Shown: positions 37,719-48,773 of the stretch, piece after piece | Layout of the letters: each line of letters opens with the position of its first letter | Position numbering within the stretch: the stretch's first letter is position 1 | Source of the DNA: Clostridiales bacterium | GTDB taxonomy: Bacteria; Bacillota; Clostridia; Lachnospirales; Lachnospiraceae | NCBI GenBank assembly: GCA_012735495.1 | Contig: JAAYHD010000021.1 | Coordinates: forward strand, 1-64,000 | Length of the DNA: 64,000 nt | Direction: 5' to 3' | Position numbers and translations under genes: made by a program | The notes under the pieces: generated by a model | Database searches by the model: none | The model's input: the letters and a program-made list of their open reading frames with translations, nothing else | Told to the model about the DNA's origin: nothing

Positions 37719-39530
37719 ATGGGTGTTGACCAGAGCAAAATAAGAAACTTCTGCATTATTGCCCATATTGATCATGGCAAATCGACCCTGGCTGACAGAA
37801 TAATCGAAATGACCGGCCTGCTGACAAGCAGGGAGATGCAGGACCAGGTCCTTGATAATATGGATATCGAAAGGGAAAGAGGCATTACCATAAAGGCACA
37901 GACCGTTAGGACCGTATACCGTTCAAGATCCGGGGAGGAATATATTTTCAACTTGATAGACACTCCGGGACATGTGGACTTTAACTACGAGGTGTCAAGA
38001 AGCCTTGCCGCATGTGAGGGCGCCCTTCTGATTGTGGACGCCACCCAGGGCATAGAGGCGCAGACTTTAGCTAATGTATACATGGCTATTGACCATAATC
38101 TTGAGATTATACCTGTTATTAATAAAATAGACCTTCCCAGCGCTGACCCGCAGCGCGTAATAGCCGAAATTGAGGATGTCATTGGTATTGAAGCCCATGA
38201 TGCTCCCCAAATATCGGCCAAGCTGGGTATTAATATTGAAGAGGTGCTGGAACAGATTATTGCCAAGATTCCGCATCCGAAGGGGGATCCCGATGCTCCG
38301 CTGCAGGCCTTGATATTTGACTCCCTGTATGATTCATACAAGGGGGTTATAACCTTCTGCAGGATTATGGAAGGCACCGTAAGAAAAGGTACCCAGATAA
38401 AACTGATGTCCACGGGTGTCGTCTCCGAGGTGGTGGAAATCGGAACCTTCGGTCCCGGAAGGTTCATCCCGTGCGATGAACTGTCCGCGGGTATGGTCGG
38501 ATATATTATCGCGGGTCTTAAGAATGTAAAGGATACAAGAGTTGGCGATACCATTACCGACGCAAAAAGGCCCTGTGCGCATCCGCTTCCCGGATACAAG
38601 AAGGTATTGCCGATGGTATACTGCGGCATGTATCCGGCAGACGGGGCAAAGTACCCGGATTTAAGAGATGCCCTGGAAAAGCTTCAGCTTAATGATGCTG
38701 CCCTGCAATTTGAGCCCGAAACCTCGGCAGCCTTGGGATTTGGCTTCAGGTGCGGTTTCCTCGGGCTGCTTCATCTGGAGGTTGTCCAGGAAAGGCTGGA
38801 AAGGGAATTCAACCTGGACCTGGTGACGACAGCGCCAAGCGTTATATACAGGATTCATAAGACAGACGGACAAGTTATTGAGCTGACCAATCCCACCAAT
38901 ATGCCCGATCCGTCCGAGATAGAGTATATGGAGGAGCCGTTTGTATCGGCGGAAATCATGGTTACGACCGAATATGTCGGGCCTATTATGACCCTATGCC
39001 AGGAAAGGCGCGGAGTATATCTCGGAATGGAGTACATGGAGGAAAGAAGGGCAATATTAAGGTATGAGCTGCCTCTCAATGAAATTATTTACGACTTCTT
39101 TGACGCCCTAAAATCCAGGTCAAGAGGATATGCTTCCCTTGATTACGAGTTTAAGGGTTATGTAATGTCCAATCTTGTCAAGCTGGATATCCTGATTAAC
39201 CGTGAAGAGGTGGACGCCCTGTCGTTTATCGTCCATGCCGACGGAGCTTATGAAAGAGGCAGGAAGATGTGTGAAAAGCTAAAGGAGGAAATCCCGCGGC
39301 ATCTCTTTGAAATACCGATTCAGGCCGCGATAGGAAGCAAGATTATAGCCAGGGAGACGGTTAAGGCCTTGCGCAAGGACGTGCTTGCAAAATGCTACGG
39401 CGGAGATATTACGAGAAAGAAAAAGCTGCTGGAGAAGCAGAAGGAAGGAAAGAAGAGGATGCGCCAGATCGGCAATGTAGAGATTCCTCAGAAGGCCTTT
39501 ATGAGCGTTCTTAAGCTGGATGACCAGTAA
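37719..39530 (+). CDS. lepA: Elongation factor 4
   Basis: [22 protein letters not shown]..., [23 protein letters not shown]; start ATG 37719 after AGGAGG. Confidence 0.98.
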   Translation: MGVDQSKIRNFCIIAHIDHGKSTLADRIIEMTGLLTSREMQDQVLDNMDIERERGITIKAQTVRTVYRSRSGEEYIFNLIDTPGHVDFNYEVSRSLAACEGALLIVDATQGIEAQTLANVYMAIDHNLEIIPVINKIDLPSADPQRVIAEIEDVIGIEAHDAPQISAKLGINIEEVLEQIIAKIPHPKGDPDAPLQALIFDSLYDSYKGVITFCRIMEGTVRKGTQIKLMSTGVVSEVVEIGTFGPGRFIPCDELSAGMVGYIIAGLKNVKDTRVGDTITDAKRPCAHPLPGYKKVLPMVYCGMYPADGAKYPDLRDALEKLQLNDAALQFEPETSAALGFGFRCGFLGLLHLEVVQERLEREFNLDLVTTAPSVIYRIHKTDGQVIELTNPTNMPDPSEIEYMEEPFVSAEIMVTTEYVGPIMTLCQERRGVYLGMEYMEERRAILRYELPLNEIIYDFFDALKSRSRGYASLDYEFKGYVMSNLVKLDILINREEVDALSFIVHADGAYERGRKMCEKLKEEIPRHLFEIPIQAAIGSKIIARETVKALRKDVLAKCYGGDITRKKKLLEKQKEGKKRMRQIGNVEIPQKAFMSVLKLDDQ

Positions 39531-39544
39531 GGCGATGTTTGGAT

Positions 39545-40834
39545 ATGAAGAATAAAGGAATGAATAATGCCAATAATAATCAAAGAACATGGAAAAAGGA
39601 CCTGAGACTTTATGTCCATGTTCCTTTTTGTGTGAAAAAATGCGACTACTGCGATTTCCTGTCCGGGCCTTCCGATGAAGAGGGGATAGAATCGTATTTT
39701 GAAGCGCTGTATAAGGAAGTCGGAAGCTATGAGGGCAGGACGGGGGATTATAAGGTCTCCACGGTATTTATCGGAGGCGGGACGCCTTCTTGCGTCCGTT
39801 CCGAGTATATTGCAAGGCTTCTTGAAGAGCTGAAAAGAGTGTTTGAGTTTTCTTCAGGCGACGGGTCTTTGGAGCCTGAGATAACAATAGAAGCCAATCC
39901 CGGTACGGTAGACAAGGATAAGCTTGCCGATTACAGGAAGGCGGGAATCAATCGGCTGAGCTTCGGGCTTCAATCAACCCATGATAGGGAACTCAGGCTG
40001 CTTGGCAGAATCCATACTTACCGTGAATTTGTTGAAAACTACAGATTGGCCAGGGAGCTTGGATTTGGCAATATTAATATCGATCTTATGTCGGCATTGC
40101 CCGGACAGGAGCTTTCGTCCTGGGAGGAGACCCTTGGACGGGTGACAGAGCTCGGACCGGAGCACATATCTGCTTACAGCCTGATTATAGAGGAGGGGAC
40201 GCCTTTTTATGAAAGGTACGGTCCGGAAGGAAAGCAAAAAGATGAGCTTATATCCGAGGACCTGGACAGGCTCATATATAAAAGAACCCGCGAGATACTT
40301 GAAAAATATGGTTACATTCGTTACGAGATTTCCAATTATGCCAGGCCGGGCTATGAATGCAGGCATAATATGGCCTACTGGGAAGGGGCTCTCTACCTGG
40401 GGTTTGGTCTTGGGGCGGCTTCATTTATAGAGAACACGAGATTCAGAAATACGGATTCTCTGGAAGAGTATATTAAGGCAATAAATTATAATGACAGGAG
40501 CCATAAAAATATTATGTCTACTAATAAACCTGAACATAAGAATGAAGGGCTGCTGCATGACGCATATGGCATCCGTCGTGACATAATCCAATTATCAAAA
40601 AAAGATTTAATTGAAGAGTTCATGTTTCTCGGTCTCAGGATGACCAGGGGAGTTGACAGGCTTGAGTTCAAGAAACGGTTCGGCGTTTCAATGGATGAGA
40701 TTTATGGCAATATTTTAAACCGCCTTGAAAAAGAGAATCTTGTTATAACCTGCGGCGGCAAAGTTAGACTGACCGATTACGGCATTGACGTAAGCAACAG
40801 GATATTGTCGGAATTTCTTTTGGATAAATGCTAA
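39545..40834 (+). CDS. hemW: Radical SAM HemW/coproporphyrinogen III oxidase-like
   Basis: LYVHVPFCVKKCDYCDFLS, FIGGGTPS, NRLSFGLQS. Confidence 0.95.
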   Translation: MKNKGMNNANNNQRTWKKDLRLYVHVPFCVKKCDYCDFLSGPSDEEGIESYFEALYKEVGSYEGRTGDYKVSTVFIGGGTPSCVRSEYIARLLEELKRVFEFSSGDGSLEPEITIEANPGTVDKDKLADYRKAGINRLSFGLQSTHDRELRLLGRIHTYREFVENYRLARELGFGNINIDLMSALPGQELSSWEETLGRVTELGPEHISAYSLIIEEGTPFYERYGPEGKQKDELISEDLDRLIYKRTREILEKYGYIRYEISNYARPGYECRHNMAYWEGALYLGFGLGAASFIENTRFRNTDSLEEYIKAINYNDRSHKNIMSTNKPEHKNEGLLHDAYGIRRDIIQLSKKDLIEEFMFLGLRMTRGVDRLEFKKRFGVSMDEIYGNILNRLEKENLVITCGGKVRLTDYGIDVSNRILSEFLLDKC

Positions 40835-40842
40835 ATTTATTC

Positions 40843-40872
40843 TTGACAAAATTATCTATAAGTGATATTTTT
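40843..40872 (+). promoter_or_regulatory. Sigma-A-like promoter upstream of hrcA
   Basis: TTGACA - 17 nt - TATTTT immediately upstream of CIRCE. Confidence 0.55.
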
Positions 40873-40881
40873 AATATGATG

Positions 40882-40908
40882 TTAGCACTCAAATCGAGTG
40901 AGTGCTAA
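40882..40908. promoter_or_regulatory. CIRCE element (HrcA operator)
   Basis: Perfect TTAGCACTC-N9-GAGTGCTAA. Confidence 0.98.
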
Positions 40909-41015
40909 TTATATTTAAAGATATTTAGAAAAGATATTTTCTGAAAAAATATTTAAAAAAATATTATGAAAGGCATGTAAACAAAGCACGCAGGGATGAT
41001 AAGGAAGGTGAAGAA

Positions 41016-42047
41016 GTGCACGAGCTTGATGATAGGAAATTAACCATATTGAAGGCTATCATTAAGAATTACCTTGAAACAGGTGAACCGGTTGGATCCA
41101 GGACCATATCCAAGCTTACGGATCTTAACTTAAGCTCGGCGACAATCAGAAACGAAATGTCCGATCTTGAGGATATGGGTTATATCTTTCAGCCTCATAC
41201 ATCGGCGGGACGTATTCCAACGGATAAGGGATACCGTCTTTATGTGGATATTTTGCTGTGTGATAAGAGCAGGGAACTGGACAATATGAAGGACATTCTT
41301 ATCGAAAAGGCCGACCGTTTGGAAAGCCTGCTGCAGCAAATAGCCAAGATCCTTGCTGCGAATACAAACTATACAACCATGGTAACGACTCCCCAGTACA
41401 AAAAAACGGTGAAATTCATTCAGCTTACGGATATTGACCTGGATCAGCTTCTTGTTGTCATCGTATTCGAAAAGAACCTGGTGAAGAATAAAATAATAAA
41501 TCTTCCGACGCCTTTGAGCAAGGAAATTGTGCTCAAGCTGAATATTATACTGAATACGTTTCTTCAAGGCCTGGATCTGTCCTCGATAAACCTGCCCATT
41601 ATCTCCAAGATGAAGGAGCAGGCTGGAGAATACAGGGAAGTTGTAAACAACATATTGGATGCCATAGTCCAGGCGGTAAATGAGGAAGAGGACTTTAAGA
41701 TATTCACTTCCGGTGCGACCAATATCTTAAAGTATCCTGAGCTCAGTGACGCTGAAAAAGCTTCCGAGCTTTTATATACACTCGAGGAAAAGAAGCTTTT
41801 GTCCAGCCTGATTCTAGACAAGATGGATGCCGAGGAAAGCAGGGGCATTCAGGTTTATATCGGCAATGAGACACCGATAGAAGCCATGAAAGACTGCTCC
41901 GTGGTAACAGCCACATACGAAATCGAAGAGGGCGTATACGGCAAGGTAGGCATCATCGGGCCAAAGAGAATGGACTATGAAAAGGTGGTAGGCACCCTGA
42001 AGAACCTGATGGCCCAGCTGGATGAAATCTTCAAAAAGAAAACATAA
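41016..42047 (+). CDS. hrcA: Heat-inducible transcription repressor HrcA
   Basis: LDDRKLTILKAIIKNYLETGEPVGSRTISK...SSATIRNEMSDLEDMGYI. Confidence 0.97.
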   Translation: MHELDDRKLTILKAIIKNYLETGEPVGSRTISKLTDLNLSSATIRNEMSDLEDMGYIFQPHTSAGRIPTDKGYRLYVDILLCDKSRELDNMKDILIEKADRLESLLQQIAKILAANTNYTTMVTTPQYKKTVKFIQLTDIDLDQLLVVIVFEKNLVKNKIINLPTPLSKEIVLKLNIILNTFLQGLDLSSINLPIISKMKEQAGEYREVVNNILDAIVQAVNEEEDFKIFTSGATNILKYPELSDAEKASELLYTLEEKKLLSSLILDKMDAEESRGIQVYIGNETPIEAMKDCSVVTATYEIEEGVYGKVGIIGPKRMDYEKVVGTLKNLMAQLDEIFKKKT

Positions 42048-42803
42048 ATGAAAGGTGGTTTAGCTGGATTGAAAGACATGGATAAGACGGTCGAGGTTGT
42101 AAAAGCAGCCATGGAGAAGGAGGAAAAAGAAAAGCAGGAAGCATCCAGGGCTGAGAAAATAGACGGGCATGAAGCCTGTGACGGAAGTAAGGAATGCAAA
42201 ACGGAATGCAGGGATGAAAAAGCTGCAGGCCAAGACGCCGGACCAACGGAAACTGAAGGAAAAAAAGATACCGACACCGGAAGCTGTGACGGTCCGGCCG
42301 GAGAAGAACAGGCTGCCGCAAAAACAGGCAAATTCACATTAAAAAGCAGCAAGAGCAAGGAGCTTGCAGCAAAGGAAAAGGAAATCATGGAGCTTAAGGA
42401 TAAACTGCTGAGAAGCATGGCGGAATTTGATAATTACAGAAAACGTACCGAAAAGGAGAAAGCCCAGATGTTTGATTTGGGCGTAAAGAGTACGATCGAA
42501 AAAATCCTGCCAATTATAGATAATTTTGAAAGAGGACTGGATTCCATTAAGGAGGAAGAAAAAGACAGTCCCCTGGCCCAAGGTTACAATATGATTTATA
42601 AACAGCTGATGACGGTTTTGGAGGAAATCGGTGTAACACCCATAGATGCCGTCGGCAAGGAGTTCAACCCGGATTTTCATAACGCCGTTGCCCATGGCGA
42701 GGATGAAAATCTTGGTGAGAACATCGTTGCGGAGGAGTATCAAAAAGGCTACATGTACCATGACATGGTGATAAGACACAGCATGGTCAAGGTTGTTAAT
42801 TAA
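42048..42803 (+). CDS. grpE: Nucleotide exchange factor GrpE
   Basis: LRSMAEFDNYRKRTEKEK...HNAVAHGEDENLGENIVAEEYQKGYMYHDMVIRHSMVKVV. Confidence 0.96.
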   Translation: MKGGLAGLKDMDKTVEVVKAAMEKEEKEKQEASRAEKIDGHEACDGSKECKTECRDEKAAGQDAGPTETEGKKDTDTGSCDGPAGEEQAAAKTGKFTLKSSKSKELAAKEKEIMELKDKLLRSMAEFDNYRKRTEKEKAQMFDLGVKSTIEKILPIIDNFERGLDSIKEEEKDSPLAQGYNMIYKQLMTVLEEIGVTPIDAVGKEFNPDFHNAVAHGEDENLGENIVAEEYQKGYMYHDMVIRHSMVKVVN

Positions 42804-42860
42804 GCTGTTAATAATCATAAATCAAAATAGATTTATATCTTATTATTAGGAGGAATTTCA

Positions 42861-44729
42861 ATGGGAAAGATAATTGGCATTGACTTAGGCACTACCAACT
42901 CATGTGTTGCTGTTATGGAAGGCGGAAAGCCTACAATCATACCAAACTCGGAAGGCGCAAGAACCACACCGTCGGTCGTTGCGTTTACAAAGTCCGGTGA
43001 GCGTCTTGTTGGCGCTCCTGCAAAACGTCAGGCGGTTACAAATGCAGATAGAACCATATCATCAATTAAAAGGCATATGGGCTCGGACTATCGCGTACAG
43101 ATTGATGACAAGAAATATTCTCCGCAGGAAATCTCAGCCATGATTCTTCAGAAGCTGAAGGCCGATGCCGAGGCTTATCTTGGTGAGAAGGTAACGGAGG
43201 CGGTTATTACCGTTCCCGCGTACTTTAACGACTCCCAGAGACAGGCGACAAAGGACGCCGGTAAAATCGCCGGTCTTGACGTAAAGAGAATTATTAACGA
43301 GCCTACGGCCGCCGCGCTTGCATACGGCCTTGACAATGAGCATGAGCAGAAGATCATGGTATACGATCTGGGCGGCGGTACATTCGACGTATCAATCATT
43401 GAAATCGGTGACGGAGTTATTGAAGTGCTTGCAACCTCCGGTGACAACAAGCTGGGAGGAGACGACTTCGACGAAAGGGTTATCAAGTACATGGTGGAGG
43501 AATTCAAGAAAAATGAAGGCATCGACCTTTCCACCGACAAGATGGCCATGCAGAGGCTGAAGGAAGCCGCGGAGAAGGCGAAGATCGAGCTGTCATCCGC
43601 TACAACTACAAATATCAACCTGCCTTTCATCACAGCCACGGCCGATGGGCCCAAGCACTTTGACATGAACCTTACCCGTGCTAAATTCGAAGAGCTGATA
43701 AGCGATCTTATAGAAAGAACGGTTATACCCGTACAAAACGCATTAAAGGATGCGGGCATTACACCTGCAGACCTTTCCAAGGTTCTTTTGGTCGGCGGTT
43801 CAACCCGTGTTCCCGCAGTACAGGAAAAGGTAAGGCAGCTTACGGGCATGGAGCCTTCCAAGAGCCTGAATCCTGACGAATGCGTTGCACTTGGAGCTTC
43901 AATCCAGGCCGCCAAGCTTGCCGGTGACGCCGGTGCCGGAGACATTCTCCTTCTGGATGTTACACCGCTTTCACTGTCAATTGAGACCCTTGGCGGTATC
44001 GCAACAAAGCTGATTGAGAGGAATACGACCATTCCTACAAGGAAGAGCCAGATTTTTACCACCGCTGCGGATAACCAGACGGCTGTCGACATCCACGTTG
44101 TTCAGGGTGAAAGACAGTTTGCGAAGGACAATAAGACCCTTGGCAGGTTCCGTCTGGACGGTATACCTCCGGCTCCAAGAGGAGTTCCGCAGATTGAGGT
44201 TACTTTCGATATAGATGCCAACGGTATCGTGAACGTATCGGCAAAAGACCTTGGTACCGGCAAGGAGCAGCATATTACGATTACCGCAAGCTCCAACCTG
44301 TCTGATGAAGAGATTCAGCGTGCTGTTAAGGAAGCCGCTGAGTACGAGGCACAGGACAAGAGGCGCCGGGAAGCCGTTGACCTTAGAAATGACGCCGATT
44401 CCTTCGTATTCCAGACCGAAAAGGCTCTGAAAGAGGTTGGCGATAAGATTGCCCAATCTGAAAAAGAAACGGTTGAGGCGGATATCGCACGCTTGAAGGA
44501 GATCCTAAACAAGACCACTCCTGAATCAATGAGCGATCAGGACATCGCGGATCTTAAGGCTGCAAAGGAAAAGCTGATGAACGACGCGCAGAGCCTGTTT
44601 ACAAAACTTTACGAAAAGACCGCGGCACAGGGCGCCGGTCCTTCAGGTCCGGAAGCATCCGCATCAGGCGGTGATTCCTCACAGAAATATGAAGGCGATG
44701 TAGTTGACGGTGATTATAAGGAAGTCTAG
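42861..44729 (+). CDS. dnaK: Molecular chaperone DnaK
   Basis: [21 protein letters not shown]..., [17 protein letters not shown]. Confidence 0.99.
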   Translation: MGKIIGIDLGTTNSCVAVMEGGKPTIIPNSEGARTTPSVVAFTKSGERLVGAPAKRQAVTNADRTISSIKRHMGSDYRVQIDDKKYSPQEISAMILQKLKADAEAYLGEKVTEAVITVPAYFNDSQRQATKDAGKIAGLDVKRIINEPTAAALAYGLDNEHEQKIMVYDLGGGTFDVSIIEIGDGVIEVLATSGDNKLGGDDFDERVIKYMVEEFKKNEGIDLSTDKMAMQRLKEAAEKAKIELSSATTTNINLPFITATADGPKHFDMNLTRAKFEELISDLIERTVIPVQNALKDAGITPADLSKVLLVGGSTRVPAVQEKVRQLTGMEPSKSLNPDECVALGASIQAAKLAGDAGAGDILLLDVTPLSLSIETLGGIATKLIERNTTIPTRKSQIFTTAADNQTAVDIHVVQGERQFAKDNKTLGRFRLDGIPPAPRGVPQIEVTFDIDANGIVNVSAKDLGTGKEQHITITASSNLSDEEIQRAVKEAAEYEAQDKRRREAVDLRNDADSFVFQTEKALKEVGDKIAQSEKETVEADIARLKEILNKTTPESMSDQDIADLKAAKEKLMNDAQSLFTKLYEKTAAQGAGPSGPEASASGGDSSQKYEGDVVDGDYKEV

Positions 44730-44740
44730 TTATAGCAATA

Positions 44741-44772
44741 TAAGCTGAACCGGATGCAACCGGTTCAGCTTA
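44741..44772 (+). other. Intercistronic 13-bp hairpin between dnaK and dnaJ
   Basis: TAAGCTGAACCGG-atgcaa-CCGGTTCAGCTTA, no strong T-tract. Confidence 0.8.
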
Positions 44773-44819
44773 CCTTAATATATATCAGGCTATCGTTTTG
44801 CTCGAAAGGTGAAGGATAA

Positions 44820-45962
44820 ATGGCAGAAAAAAGAGATTATTATGAGGTTTTGGGCGTAAGCAGGGATGCTACGGAGGAGGATTTAAAAAGGGCATACAGA
44901 AAACTGGCCAAGCAATACCATCCGGATGCTAATCCCGGTGACAAGGAAGCGGAAGCCAAGTTCAAGGAAGCATCCGAAGCTTATGCCGTTTTAAGCGACC
45001 CTGAAAAGCGCAGGCAATATGACCAGTTCGGCCATGCCGCGTTCGACCAGACCGGCGGGGCCAATTTCTCGGATTTTGATTTCAGGGATATATTCAGCGA
45101 GTTTTTTGGCGGGGATTTCTTCGGCGATTTATTCGGAACCCGTTCCAGAAGGACTAATACCGGGCCGAGACAAGGCGCCAGCATCAGGACGGGAGTAAGA
45201 ATCTCGTTTCTTGAGGCCGTGTTCGGTACTGAAAAGGAACTGGAGCTGAATCTCAAGGATGAATGCCCTTCCTGTCACGGAACCGGTGCAAAGCAGGGAT
45301 CAAGCCCCGTGACCTGTCAGAAATGCGGCGGAAGGGGCCAGGTTATATATACACAGCAGACATTGTTCGGCATTTCGCAGAATATACAGACATGTCCGGA
45401 CTGCCGGGGAACAGGAAAGATTATAAAAGAAAAATGTTCCCAGTGCTATGGCAGCGGATATGTTACGTCAAAGAAAAGGATACAGGTTGTTATTCCGGCG
45501 GGTATTGACAACGGCCAAAGCGTAAGGATACGCGGCAAGGGAGAGCCGGGCATAAACGGTGGACCCAGGGGAGATCTGCTGGTGGATATTGAGGTTGAAA
45601 GGCATCCTGTTTTCCAGAGAAGGGATTTCGATATATATTCAACCGTTCCGATTTCATTTGCCACGGCGGCCCTGGGCGGAGACATTAAAATCAACACGGT
45701 AGACGGCGATGTGATTTACACGGTAAAACCCGGGACACAGACCGATACAAAGGTACGGCTGAGGGAAAAGGGCGTTCCGACACTGCGAAACAAGAATATC
45801 CGCGGGGACCATTATGTTACATTGGTGGTGCAGGTGCCTACAAGCCTTACCGCGGAGCAGAAAGAGCTTCTTAGGAAATTTGACGAGGCAATGAGGGGCG
45901 GAAGCGCCAACTCTAATGAGTACCATGAGAAAGGAAACAGTAAAAGAAAATTTTGGAAATAA
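44820..45962 (+). CDS. dnaJ: Molecular chaperone DnaJ
   Basis: J-domain with HPD, G/F region, four CxxCxGxG-type zinc repeats. Confidence 0.98.
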   Translation: MAEKRDYYEVLGVSRDATEEDLKRAYRKLAKQYHPDANPGDKEAEAKFKEASEAYAVLSDPEKRRQYDQFGHAAFDQTGGANFSDFDFRDIFSEFFGGDFFGDLFGTRSRRTNTGPRQGASIRTGVRISFLEAVFGTEKELELNLKDECPSCHGTGAKQGSSPVTCQKCGGRGQVIYTQQTLFGISQNIQTCPDCRGTGKIIKEKCSQCYGSGYVTSKKRIQVVIPAGIDNGQSVRIRGKGEPGINGGPRGDLLVDIEVERHPVFQRRDFDIYSTVPISFATAALGGDIKINTVDGDVIYTVKPGTQTDTKVRLREKGVPTLRNKNIRGDHYVTLVVQVPTSLTAEQKELLRKFDEAMRGGSANSNEYHEKGNSKRKFWK

Positions 45963-45989
45963 ATATTGATGCGGAAAAGGAAAATAAAA

Positions 45990-46985
45990 ATGAAATGGAT
46001 TAAGGTAACCATCGATACCACAACGGAAGCGGAGGATGCTATTGGCTACATTCTTTCCGAGCTTGGTATCGAAGGAATTGAGATTGAAGATAATATTCCT
46101 CTTACCGAAGAAGAAAAAAATCAGATATTTGTTGACATCCTTCCCGAAACCGTGCCGAATGACAATTCGGCAAGGGTCAGCTTTTATATAGAGCCTTCGG
46201 ATAATCTTGATGATTTGATGAGAAGGCTGCGGGAGGGATTAGATGAAATATCTGATTTTCTTAATGTCGGGAGCAAAAAAATCACGGTTTCAGAAACGGA
46301 TGATGCGGACTGGCTGAATAAGTGGAAAGAATATTTCAAGCCGTTCCGTATCGATGATACCATTGTCATTAAGCCTGTCTGGGAAGAGTTTGCCGATAGT
46401 AAACCCGGTGACCTGGTCGTCAATATTGATCCCGGCATTTCATTCGGAACCGGTTCCCATGAAACAACAAAGCTCTGCATATTGGGAATAAAGAAATACA
46501 TCAGGCCCGGAGATATTGTCCTTGATGCGGGAAGCGGAAGCGGTATATTGTCCGTAATCGCAAGGAAGCTTGGAGCCGGCTGTGTACTTGGTGTCGATAT
46601 AGACCCTCTGGCTACAAAGACCGCAATATACAACGCAGGCCTGAATAAAATCGATGCCGGTGAATGGAATCCCGAAAATGGCGATTTTGCTTTCGGAGAT
46701 ATAGTGGCATTTGCCACAGGAAACATCCTGGATGACCGTAAGATCCGTGCCCGAATCGGCAGACACGCCTACGACCTGGTTGCGGCCAATATATTAGCCG
46801 ATATTATAATACCCTTGTCGGGTGTTATCGGTGAAAACATGAAGAAGGGCGGAATTTTCATTACATCCGGAATTATAAACACAAAGGAAGCGGATGTAAA
46901 AGCAGCCCTTGAAGGCAACGGATTTGATATCCTTGAGACAAACCGGATGGGAGACTGGGTATCGTTTGCCGCAAGGCTGAAATGA
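45990..46985 (+). CDS. prmA: Ribosomal protein L11 methyltransferase
   Basis: DPGISFGTGSHETTKLCILGIKKY, VLDAGSGSGILSVIARKLGA. Confidence 0.95.
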   Translation: MKWIKVTIDTTTEAEDAIGYILSELGIEGIEIEDNIPLTEEEKNQIFVDILPETVPNDNSARVSFYIEPSDNLDDLMRRLREGLDEISDFLNVGSKKITVSETDDADWLNKWKEYFKPFRIDDTIVIKPVWEEFADSKPGDLVVNIDPGISFGTGSHETTKLCILGIKKYIRPGDIVLDAGSGSGILSVIARKLGAGCVLGVDIDPLATKTAIYNAGLNKIDAGEWNPENGDFAFGDIVAFATGNILDDRKIRARIGRHAYDLVAANILADIIIPLSGVIGENMKKGGIFITSGIINTKEADVKAALEGNGFDILETNRMGDWVSFAARLK

Positions 46986-47101
46986 AGAAGCGTTTATTAT
47001 AATTTGTGCTGAATGATTGGCATATGAAGCATCAGGCTTTATAGGCTGATTATGCGGCATGGGTTTTTGTGGTTGTAAATGCAGAATAACAGGAGAGGGA
47101 T

Positions 47102-47842
47102 ATGCACCGTTTTTATGTCAGCAGGGAACAGATTAAGGGAAATACGATAATAATCAACGGACGGGATGTGAATCATATCAGGAACGTCTTGAGGATGAAG
47201 CCGGGGGATGGCCTGGTAATTAGTGATGGACAGGGAAAAGATTATTATTGTATAATAAAATGTGGGTGTGAAAATGAGATAACCGCGGAAATTTGCTATA
47301 CCAGGGATGCTGATTATGAGCTTACTGTCAGGATTACGCTGTTTCAGGGGCTTCCCAAAAGCGACAAGATGGAGATGGTCATTCAAAAGGCGGTGGAGCT
47401 TGGCGCATACGAGATTGTACCCGTGATGACTGCCAGATCAGTTGTGAGGCTAAGCGACGAGAAGAAGGAAGAAAAGAAGCTTTTAAGGTGGCAGGCAATA
47501 TCCGAAAGCGCCGCAAAACAGTCCGGAAGAGGTATTATTCCGGGAATACATCCGGTAATGAGCTTTAAGGAAGCGGTTGATTATGCAAAGAAACTGGACT
47601 GGGCCGTCATACCGTATGAAAATGCCGAGGGCATGAAGGGCACGAAAGAACTACTGGAGAAGATTAGGGAATGCAAGACGGCGGGAATCATCATCGGTCC
47701 GGAAGGCGGATTTGAAGACTACGAGGTTGAGCTTGCGAGGGAGAACGGAATACCTCCTATTTCACTCGGACGCAGGATATTGCGGACGGAAACAGCAGGG
47801 CTTGCACTGTTGTCCATGTTGCTGCTGTATCTGGAAGAATAG
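47102..47842 (+). CDS. rsmE: 16S rRNA (uracil1498-N3)-methyltransferase
   Basis: MHRFYVSREQ...IIIGPEGGFEDYEVELARENGIPPISLGRRILRTETAGLALLS. Confidence 0.95.
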   Translation: MHRFYVSREQIKGNTIIINGRDVNHIRNVLRMKPGDGLVISDGQGKDYYCIIKCGCENEITAEICYTRDADYELTVRITLFQGLPKSDKMEMVIQKAVELGAYEIVPVMTARSVVRLSDEKKEEKKLLRWQAISESAAKQSGRGIIPGIHPVMSFKEAVDYAKKLDWAVIPYENAEGMKGTKELLEKIRECKTAGIIIGPEGGFEDYEVELARENGIPPISLGRRILRTETAGLALLSMLLLYLEE

Positions 47843-47955
47843 ATGCAGCACATGATATAAAGCCTGCATAAAGGATTTGTTTGCAGAATAGATATAAACG
47901 GTATTGGGACATAAATTCGGGACTATATTATGGTGTATTGGGAGGTAATGTATTT

Positions 47956-48759
47956 ATGGAAATAAGATTGTGGAGGGAAATCCTTGCTCCATATGAACTG
48001 GCGGTTGACGAGCTGGTGGTTAAGTTCAATCATATCATAGAAGAATTCCGGAACGTAGGAGAATATTCACCCATCGAGCTGGTTACGGGAAGGGTGAAAA
48101 CCATTTCAAGCATTCTGGAAAAGGCGCAGAAGAAAAACATTTCCTTGGATGACATCGAGAAGGAAATTGACGATATAGCTGGTATCCGTATAATATGCCA
48201 GTTTGTTGAAGACATATACAAAGTCGCGGACATAATAAGAAAACGTTCGGACATGGAAGTCAAGGCGGAACAGGACTATATCAAGAACAGGAAAAACAGC
48301 GGATACCGCTCATACCATATGAATGTGTATTATGACGTTGAAACCCTTAAGGGAACAAAGAGAATCCAGGTAGAAATTCAAATAAGGACTCTTGCGATGA
48401 ATTTTTGGGCGACTATCGAGCATTCCCTGCAGTACAAGTACAAACAGAATATTCCGGAGCATATCAGGGAACGGCTGACTTCGGCTGCGGAGGCCGTCCT
48501 TATTCTTGACAGGGAAATGAGCGAGGTAAGGGATGAGATCATGGATGCCCAGCAATCATTTACAATGAAAGCCAATATTGTGGCTGACATACTTACCAAT
48601 ATCCAGAATCTCTACAAGGTTGCCAACAAGCAGGATGTAATCAGGATTCAGGATGAATTCTTTAAAATTTACCAGGAAGGTGATAACGAGAAGCTTGAGA
48701 AATTCAGCAAGGACCTGGATTTGATTTCACAGCGCTACAGGGCTCAAAGCCTGAGATAA
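47956..48759 (+). CDS. RelA/SpoT-domain GTP pyrophosphokinase (small alarmone synthetase-like)
   Basis: GRVKTISSILEKAQKKNI, DIAGIRIICQFVEDIYKVADII, VEIQIRTLAMNFWATIEHSLQYKY; start ATG 47956. Confidence 0.9.
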   Translation: MEIRLWREILAPYELAVDELVVKFNHIIEEFRNVGEYSPIELVTGRVKTISSILEKAQKKNISLDDIEKEIDDIAGIRIICQFVEDIYKVADIIRKRSDMEVKAEQDYIKNRKNSGYRSYHMNVYYDVETLKGTKRIQVEIQIRTLAMNFWATIEHSLQYKYKQNIPEHIRERLTSAAEAVLILDREMSEVRDEIMDAQQSFTMKANIVADILTNIQNLYKVANKQDVIRIQDEFFKIYQEGDNEKLEKFSKDLDLISQRYRAQSLR

Positions 48760-48773
48760 TGGACGGTGTATAT

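Noticed and set aside
37985-38629. 214-aa minus-strand ORF
   Set aside because: Antisense to lepA; shadow ORF.
43175-44092. 305-aa minus-strand ORF
   Set aside because: Antisense to dnaK; this shadow frame is a common artefact opposite dnaK genes.
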